From Rugalucina vietnamica (taxonomy: Eukaryota; Mollusca; Bivalvia; Lucinida; Lucinidae): a stretch of DNA of 64,000 nt. Below the pieces are notes generated by a model. It saw only the letters and a program-made list of their open reading frames with translations. It was not told the origin of the DNA and ran no database searches. Location: NCBI GenBank assembly GCA_964017185.1, contig OZ024870.1, forward strand, positions 23,397,621-23,461,620, given 5' to 3'. The position numbers and the translations under genes are program-made. Positions 28,101-37,200 of the stretch are shown here, in pieces. The stretch's first letter is position 1; each line of letters starts with the position of its first letter.

Positions 28101-31100
28101 CAGTGATTATGTGTAATATCGTGAAGTTCGGATGACGAGTTCAGATTTAAGGTTTATTTGATTTGTTGACCCTAAGTCGACATGGACGCGAACTTGACAG
28201 AAAGCGACATTTTTGTTAGGGGCTACGGGGGAAGATTTGTGGGGGTATGGGGAAAGATATATTGCCCGCCATCCCCCCCCCCCCCCTAAAATAAAAAAAG
28301 GAAAAGAAGTTTCGCGTTTTTATATGAACAAACTATGACAATTGTGCCATTAAATATTTCCCATCATACACATGTTAATACATTTTAGATGCCTAACTTA
28401 TTGTTGACGTACAATTTAATCAGGTCTTGCTAATTTTAATTTTATTCTACTTCAGATATAAACGAATGCTCTTCATCGCCGTGTGTAAACGGTGTATGTC
28501 AAAACACTCCGGGCAGTTTCAACTGCGACTGCACTGGTACCAATTTCAATGGCGGCTTGTGTGAAAATGGTGAGTTTAAACAAAATGACAGAATTTATAG
28601 TTTGTTCTATCTATTATTAGTAAGTATGTAAGTAAGTAATTTCTTTATTTAAAGACGGTTACTCATTTGGTCAAACCAATCGTACAAGAAGCCCTCTAAC
28701 ACAGCATATAATACATAACAAGAAATTGTTAGGTTCACTTTAGATACAAATGAATCTAAAGATATCCTAAACATTGAATTCATCAATTGCTGACATATCA
28801 CTAGGTTCACTTTAGATACAAATGAATGCTCTTCATCGCCTTGTATGCTAACATTATATGATTAAACGTACCGGGTGATTTCTTGTGTGACTGTACTGGT
28901 ATAAAAATACCAACTTCAATGGTTTTACTTATGTCAGAATAGTGAATATATGCAAAATGATGACAGAATTTTTTAGTTCGTTCTACCTCGGAAGTTTCCA
29001 AGATAGGTCAAGTCTGCTGAGTAGCACAAGAAACAAAGACGGGCTTACATAAATATGATGTACCTTATTTTCTCATAATTTCGCCAAAAAAGCATAGTTT
29101 TTGTATACTTGTGCTTGCTGGTCTAGGGCTGCTTTTTGGAAGCCTGGTAGATGTATCCTGGTAATTATGTTTCACAATCAAAAGTCCTATATGTCGCCAT
29201 AAACATCACCCCGTACACATTGCACAATGCATATTGACATAATTCTAACATACGTTATGTTAACGTACATGTATGATATTTTAGCTCTCCTGAGCTGAAG
29301 GCGTTAACATTTTCAAATATCTTCTTCTCTGAAACCGCTTTGCCAATCAAATCCAAATTTTATATGAAATATCTATAGGAAGAGAGAACCAATGTGTATA
29401 TAAATAATCCAGGGTACGCGAGAAAGATGGCCGTCTTGTCCATATATGGTACAAAACCTTCAAAAATTTTCTATTCCAAAACCGGTAAATTGACTTCAAC
29501 GAAACTTGACATGAAGCATGTTATATTGACATGTTATATTGTTACTTATCTGAATCATTATAATATGTGTATATATTATGTTGTCATGAAATTTTTAATA
29601 AATAAATAATAAATAAACATGAAGCATTGATGACCCAAGACCTACAATTAGTATATAAACCATTACCATGTGGTAACCTTGCCTATTTTATGGCAAGGTC
29701 AACATAGGTCGCCAATGCGTTTGAATGGGGGACAATTGTAAAGGTGTCATGTAAAAGGAAAATCTTGTTACATATGGGCAGTGGGACTGAATATTAATGA
29801 TTTTGAAAACAATTAGACCCTAGGGGCTCATCTGCCCCCACCTTGGGGCAATATACATGTACATGTATATTACCATAATATTCAAAGATCTTCTTCTCTG
29901 AAACCGTTTGGCCAATCAAGGCATATTTTGCATAAATCTTCTATGGGAAGGGAGAAGAACCAATGTGTATTTAAAAATCAAGACCATATGACCAAGATGG
30001 CCGCCATTTCAATATACTGGTAAAGTCCTTAAAAAATATTCTTCTCCGGAACCGGTGGGCCGATTTCAACGAAACTTGGCATGGATCATTGATGGCTAAA
30101 GTTCTCCAATGTAGACATAAATCATGACCCTGTTAAGACCATGACATATTTTACGGAAAAGCCAACTTAGATCACTTGAATGGGAAAAAAACTGTTAAAA
30201 TGTCATTTAAAGGATAAATTTTACGGGAAATAGGCAGAAGAACTGATTATTAATATTTCTGAAACCAATTTACCCCAGGGGTTCATCTGTCCCCACCTGG
30301 GGCAGTGCACATGTATATTACTATAATAGTTGAACATTTTCTCTTCTGAAACCGTTTGACCAATCAAAGCCACATTTTATATGAAGCATCTATAGGAAGG
30401 GAGAACCAATGTATATATAAGAAACCCAGGTCACATGACCAAGATAGCCACAATACCCATATTATGTAAATACCCCACCTACTTTTCTTTTGGCCATTGT
30501 CTGTACTCTCTGATTCTCAGGTGAGCAATCGTTGCCCTTTGGCTTCTTGTTTTATTACCTGTCTATTTAGTCCTCAGTGTGTTTGATCTGTCCCCCTGAA
30601 ACGAGGGTCCCCTTACAGACGCCATTGGATCACCCGTCTGTGTAATTCCATATTTGTTACCGTGAAAATCCCCTCGTATACATTGCACATGAACTTAATA
30701 ACGTAATATATTGTTTTTGTCGTTTTAGCCCTCGGCGTGTGCAACCCAAACCCGTGTAACACTGGTTCATGCAGCGACGGCGGCGCCATAGCGGTCTGTG
30801 ACTGTACCGGCACAGGCTTTGAAGGCACGAACTGTGAAACTGGTACGTCATACAATTACGGAAACATCTCCGTGATCATTCGGGAATCTCCGTAAATTGA
30901 TATAAGAGGCACATCCTAAGACAAGAAACATCTTTAAAAAAGATAATTGTCGAAGATTAATATCTATTTTGTAATAGGGTACTTATCCAAGCAGTCTCCA
31001 AATAAAATTTAATTTAATCTATGCTCTTTAATGCACTGCTTAAATTTGTTCTCTTTATACCAGAAAAATCTGAAAAGATGTAAACTTAATCCCTTCACAT

Positions 31101-31186
31101 CCCGCAGATATGAATTGCGTTCAGGTTTATCTGGGCAAGGTTATCCGGAAATTAGCAAATCTAGCCGTTGGAGGTGGCAAATCTGC

Positions 31187-31268
<82 letters not shown>

Positions 31269-34200
31269 GTATGACTCTTGCAGAGCCAACCCCAGACATG
31301 ACTGAGATGAAATGCTTTTCAAATGTCCTTACGGCGAGATTCCTTAAGAGTCGCAGGACCGAAACGACTCAATCTGTTGAGCAGAGCCGTTGATCCGAAC
31401 ACGCTTATATTCAATGGAGAAAATCCGAACGCATCTTATCTACGATGGCCTGCATGGATCGTACAATTTCGAAATCCACAGTTTTTAGATTTTGATTTTT
31501 CTTTGCAAAAGCTTTCTTCACACAAAAAGGGATTAAAATCAATAACAATAAGGACCAATGATGGCTTGTATAGTAAAAAAACACCATCTAAAAGTACTTT
31601 TTAAAGAGATGCAGTTTGCTGCCTTTTTCATCTTCCATATGGGAAAAACCCGGATGCAGGTCAAAAATGATCTGAGATGTCTTCGACAAAAAACTACAAT
31701 GTGGTTTTGAACAGGTTGGACACAAAATTAGCTGTACAAGCACAGAAGATGGCAAGTGACTGGAAATTTTAGATTTACAAAGTAGAGAATTGTACTATCC
31801 GTGTAGCGAAAACAAAGGCGCTGATCAGCTTCGAAATTTACTGCGAAGCTGTGCGCCTTTGTTTTTTGTATATGCAAAATAAGAACTTTCTAATAATTCT
31901 CCGATTTTCATAAAAAAAAATGAACCTAGGTAAAAAATGCTATATATTGTGACTTTTACGTAAAATTCAAATATTTCAGTCCTATTTACTTTTTATTTAT
32001 TTATTAATGCATTTTACTTATTTAATTATTTATTTATTTATTTATTTATTATTATTATTATTTTTTTTTTTAAGGAATTTTACGTTAACCCCACTTTTTC
32101 TATGTATCAGTGTTCAGTTTAGTATGAGGTGATTAAGTTCACATACAGATGTTTCTGTTATGTAAATAATATTTTAAAGGACGAAGCATCACAATAAAAA
32201 ATGAATTTACATGTACATGTACCTCTGTAAGATCTACGCCGCGACTATTTTTAATTTTCCATTACGAAAACTTGTCCATGCAACAAACAGGGATTTTTTT
32301 CACTTGTAAAATTTGAAAATATCCTATTTTTTCTTATTTTTGCTCAAAACATAGATTGTGGGTACACGTTAGAACCGCCTCGCCGAGGCGGTTCTAACGA
32401 GTACCCACAATCTATGTTTTGGAGCAAAAATAAGAAAAATAGGTATACCCCAGCATACCCCAGTTTTTTATATAAAAAGGGGTTTAAGGGGGTATTCATT
32501 GCACGGACATGTTTTCCTGATGATTGGGCGGTTAAATTTTCACTCTAGATATAAACGAGTGTTCTACTGGTACCCCATGTAACTCTGGAACCTGTACCAA
32601 CACACCGGGAAGCTTCACGTGCGACTGTTCTGGTACCGGGTTTGAGGATCCCACGTGCTCCAGTGGTATGTACCAGATGAAGATGACATTCCAAGTACAT
32701 GTACATGTCTTAGTGACAATATCTTCATTATAAAATAGTTGTTTTTATTTTTGTTTTATTTTTACAAATAAAATAAAAAAGAGCTATTCCTGAGGCTGGA
32801 TTATATTTTTATCGCCTTTTTGGTGTTTTTTATTTTATGGATAATTAGGCCGCGTTCCCACGGACAATCTTTCTTTGTCGAAGATTCTTTGTCACAGAAA
32901 CTTTGGCAATGAGTTGTGTTCACATACAGCAAATATTACTTATACTTCTTAGCTCGCTCACCTTTGTCACAGATATTTGACAATGAAACTTCGCCACAAA
33001 GTTGAATTTACATGAGCATATTTTTCTGCGACAAACCTACTTTGTCAAAGAAAAATTGTCCGTGGGAACTAGGCCTAACGTATGTATTCTGTATTTTGTT
33101 GAATCACCATTGGTTGTCTTGCACATGTACATGCACATATTCTCGACCTAGAACTAAGATTCCATAGCAAGCAATACAGCTTATATTCTTTTCTTATAAA
33201 TTCTTTACTGCGTTGAATTTGAGTTTATGTTTAGTGTATCTTAGTTTTCACTGCTTGTCGTTTTGTTCCAACAGCATAAAATCAAAGATGGAGGAATAAA
33301 TTGTCCGCCTATTTTTGTTTGTAGATATTAACGAGTGTGCTGCTGGTTCTCCTTGCGGCACTGGCTCATGTACCAACTCACCGGGAACCTTCACTTGTGA
33401 TTGTACTGGTACTGGATTCGATGGGGCCACGTGTGGAAATGGTATGTAGCATTAACATTTCCTTGGAGTTATTGCACCGTATGATTCAATATCCTTTTCC
33501 AGTCAGCATAGTTTAGCTTTTAGAGATTTTCTAAGAAAATGATAGGTTAATTTAGCACACACTTAAATGAAAACATCTTAATCAGGCTGCTGCTCAGTTA
33601 GGGAATAATGTCCCGTCAACAGCAATGATCATACAGAGACGGGTCATAATTAGAAAAAAAAAAAACCAAAAAAAAAAAAAAAAAAAAACATATGAGACAA
33701 ATCGGACATGAGTGATTTCGCAACCCGAAGATGCTTAGAAAAAGGTTATATATATACATAAGCACGTAGACAAAGTATGTTGAAGACCAACATCATTTTT
33801 TTAACATTCCCACAGATATAAACGAGTGTGCTACAGGCACGCCTTGTAACAGTGGGTCCTGTACCAACACACCGGGAACTTTCACCTGTGATTGTACTGG
33901 TACCGGGTTCGATGATCCAACGTGCTCTAGTGGTATGTACCTGATTGAATTACGAAGCTTGCGCATTACCAGGCAAACAATTATATAAGCTCATAATGAG
34001 GATTATTTTCATTTTCTGTAACCTTAGCAACAGTAAAATCGAATCAATTCTTAGCCCATTTTATCATATTTAATCACTAAATGAATTAAATCATCAGCAA
34101 CTTTTATTTGTGAGCGTGGGCCACCTTATGCACATTTTGTTTTTCTTAATTTTGATTTTCTCTCATTCTTGTCACGTTTACATCTAACAGTTTAGCTAGG

Positions 34201-37200
34201 GTATGCGATAACGTGCTTCAGCGGTGTTAGAAAGAATCGTAATCGAACCTAAACGTATGCTAAAGAGCATGGCATTGGCAATTCTTTTAAAGGTGATACA
34301 AATGCCAGCTTTTAACTATTGGCTTCCCATTTGTTTTTTATATGATTTTTGTATTTGAAGTTTTCAAAAATCTGCGATTGTGTATTTTATCGATGAGATG
34401 CTTTTCAAGCATAATTGTCTTTCTGCAGATATTGATGAGTGCGCTACTGGCTCCGCGTGTAATGGTGGGACATGTACTAATTCGCCGGGAACCTTTACCT
34501 GTGATTGTACTGGTACCGGGTTTGAGGGATCAACTTGCTCCGATCGTAAGTTCAGCTTTAGCTTACGATAGATTTGGTGTAAACAATATTATTCGTAATC
34601 AAATCATAATTATCATTATTAGAATACATAATGTTACATGTGCATGTATATGATACAAGATTTGATAAATGGCAAATGCTTAAAAGCGTCCTCTACAGGG
34701 TCACTGAAGAGGCTTAAGTAGCCGAAACCATGGTATGGCCCATCCCCTTTCTCATTAATACGTTCACTGCTCTTAAAGGATCTCAGTTTAATTTTTATTT
34801 CCTATTACTGCAGCTGGTGTTGTGCCGTGTGGCGGCCCTAAAAAGTCTCCCCGTACATCATCTATAGTGCAGATTATATTTTCCTTTTGGTCCTTTGAGA
34901 TCAGCGAGGGTATTCTGAGAAATCAGAAAATTACTATCGGTTTAGAGTCATTTTCTAACCAACGTTTAAATATTTGACCCCATTTGGATTTTACTAGTCT
35001 TTGTATCGACTGCCCTTTTGAACGATGTAAATTACAGTCATAATCTTTGGCTCCATGTTGCCAAATCTACAGGGTCACTGAAGAGGCTTAAGTAGCCGAA
35101 ACCATGGTATGGCCCATCCCCTTTCTCATTAATACGTTCACTGCTCTTAAAGGATCTCAGTTTAATTTTTATTTTCTCTCCCGCACGATCTATCATCAGG
35201 CTAACATGTCCGTGCACTAAATACACACTTAAAGCCTACTTGTCTATAGTGAAATGGGGTTTGCAGGGGTATACCTATTTTTCTTATTTTTGACCCGAAA
35301 CATAGATTGTGGGTACTCATTAGAATCGGCTCGCCAAAGCGGTTCTAACGTGTACCCACAATCTATATTTTTAGCGAAATAATTTTTTTTTTTTCTGATG
35401 AAATTTCAACAATTGTTGACATTGTAGCATTAATGAGCAGGATTAATTACAGACTTTGGTGATCTAAATCTTAAATTTCAATTAATTTGAGATATTAAAC
35501 TATTTATGAGCAGTTTTTAAAATTTTATGCTCAGCTTAGTTGAGCATGATAAAAGTTAATAACCTCGGGACCGGTCTATGGTACATGTACCCCAGATTAT
35601 GAGAATCGTCGTCGATTTAGTTTATGTAATATTATCATTACGAAAACTTGCCCATGCAACATACAGGGATTTTTTTCAACAGTAAGAATTGAAAATTTCA
35701 TGAGAAAAATTCAGATATTTTTCTTATTTTTGCCCAAAACATAGATTGTGGGTACACGTTAGAACCGCCTCGCCGAGGCGGTTCTAACGAGTACCCACAA
35801 TCTATGTTTTGGAGCAAAAATAAGAAAAATAGGTATACCCCTGCATACCCCAATTTTGCTGTATAAAAGTGGGGTATAAGGGGGTATACATTACACGGAC
35901 ATGTTTTCGTGATGATATATTATTACATTAGTAATGCTTTGACGGGGCGTCTCTAATGAAAAGAGAGTACACATAACCTCATACGGAAAACATGTCCATG
36001 AAAAGTATACCCCATTACACCCCACATTTATGTAGTAAAACTTGGGTATGCAAGGGTATACATATTTTTCATATTTTTGGTCCAAAACATAGATTGTTGG
36101 TACTCGCTAGAACCACCTCTGCGAGGCAGTTCCAACGTGTACCCACGATCTATATTTTGAGCAAAACTTTTAAAAATATCAAAATTCTTGATTCTTGATA
36201 AATCTCTTTATAATGCATGGGCAAGTTTTCGTAATGATTTTGCCAAGTTGAACCTCAGTTTTCCCCCAAATGGATTTCATCTTAATGAGAAATTTCCAGC
36301 ATCTGATCGTCGTTTTCTGTGGACGCACAGCCCCGTTAATGCCGAAACCCCAAAACCTCCATCACGAAAACATGTCCGTGTAAAGTATACCCCCTCATAC
36401 CCCACTTTTATATAGTAAAACTGGGGTATGCAGGGGTAAACCTATTTTTCTTATTTTTGCTCCAAAACATAGATTGTGGGTACTCGTTAGAACCGCCTCG
36501 GTGAGGCGGTTCTAACGTGTACCCACAGTCAATGTTTTGAGCAAAAATAAGAATAATATCAAAAATTTTCTAATGAAAATTTTCATTTTTTACAACTTAA
36601 AAAATCTCTGTATATTGCATGGGCAAGTTTTCGTAATGACCTCGAACTCTGGTGTTGGTGAGTTATTTTGTCAACCACGATACATTGTACTGCTCTTCCT
36701 CATGATGCTATAACGAAAACATGTCCATGCAATGTACAGAAACAACTTTTGGTTGGTTGTAAAAATGAAAATTTTCACTGGAAAAAATTGATATTTTTCT
36801 TATTTTTGCTCAAAACATAGATTGTGGGTACACGTTAGAACCGCCTCGCCGAGGCGGTTCTAACGAGAACCCACAATCTATGTTTTGGAGCAAAAATAAG
36901 AAAAAATGGTATACCCCTGCAAACCCCAGTTTTGCTATATAAAAGTGGGGTTTAAGGGGGTATTCATTGCACGGACATGTTTTCCTCATGATGATGCTAC
37001 ATGTATGTAACCTGATTGTAAATAAGAAAAAAAAAATAACTTCGTTGTAGGGGATGGAAATTGGGGTGCATGGTCCCAATGGACTACCACATCTTGCAGC
37101 GCATCCTGCTGTGGCGGAACCCAGGAACGAACCCGTACACGGTCGTGTGACAATCCAGCACAGGCGGGCAGCGGGGCAAACTGTCCGGGCATCGGAACAG

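Larger units (their letters stand above)
34692..35174 (+). mobile_element. Retrozyme-like element: two hammerhead units in tandem (gene A intron 11)
   Basis: A segment of about 105 bp (CTACAGGGTCAC...GGATCTCAGTTTAATTTTTATT) occurs twice, at 34692-34800 and 35066-35173, separated by a unique middle. Each copy starts with a complete hammerhead motif. The unit from cleavage site to cleavage site is 374 nt (34736-35109). A 1.3-unit head-to-tail arrangement, no open reading frame and direct terminal repeats with type-I hammerheads are the known features of retrozymes, non-autonomous retroelements amplified through self-cleaved circular RNA. A related copy is in gene B intron 3. The classification is my inference from structure. 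Confidence 0.78.

Noticed and set aside
31031-31393. Arg/Glu and Thr/Asp repeat protein
   Set aside because: Translation of the GA/GACA microsatellite in an intron.
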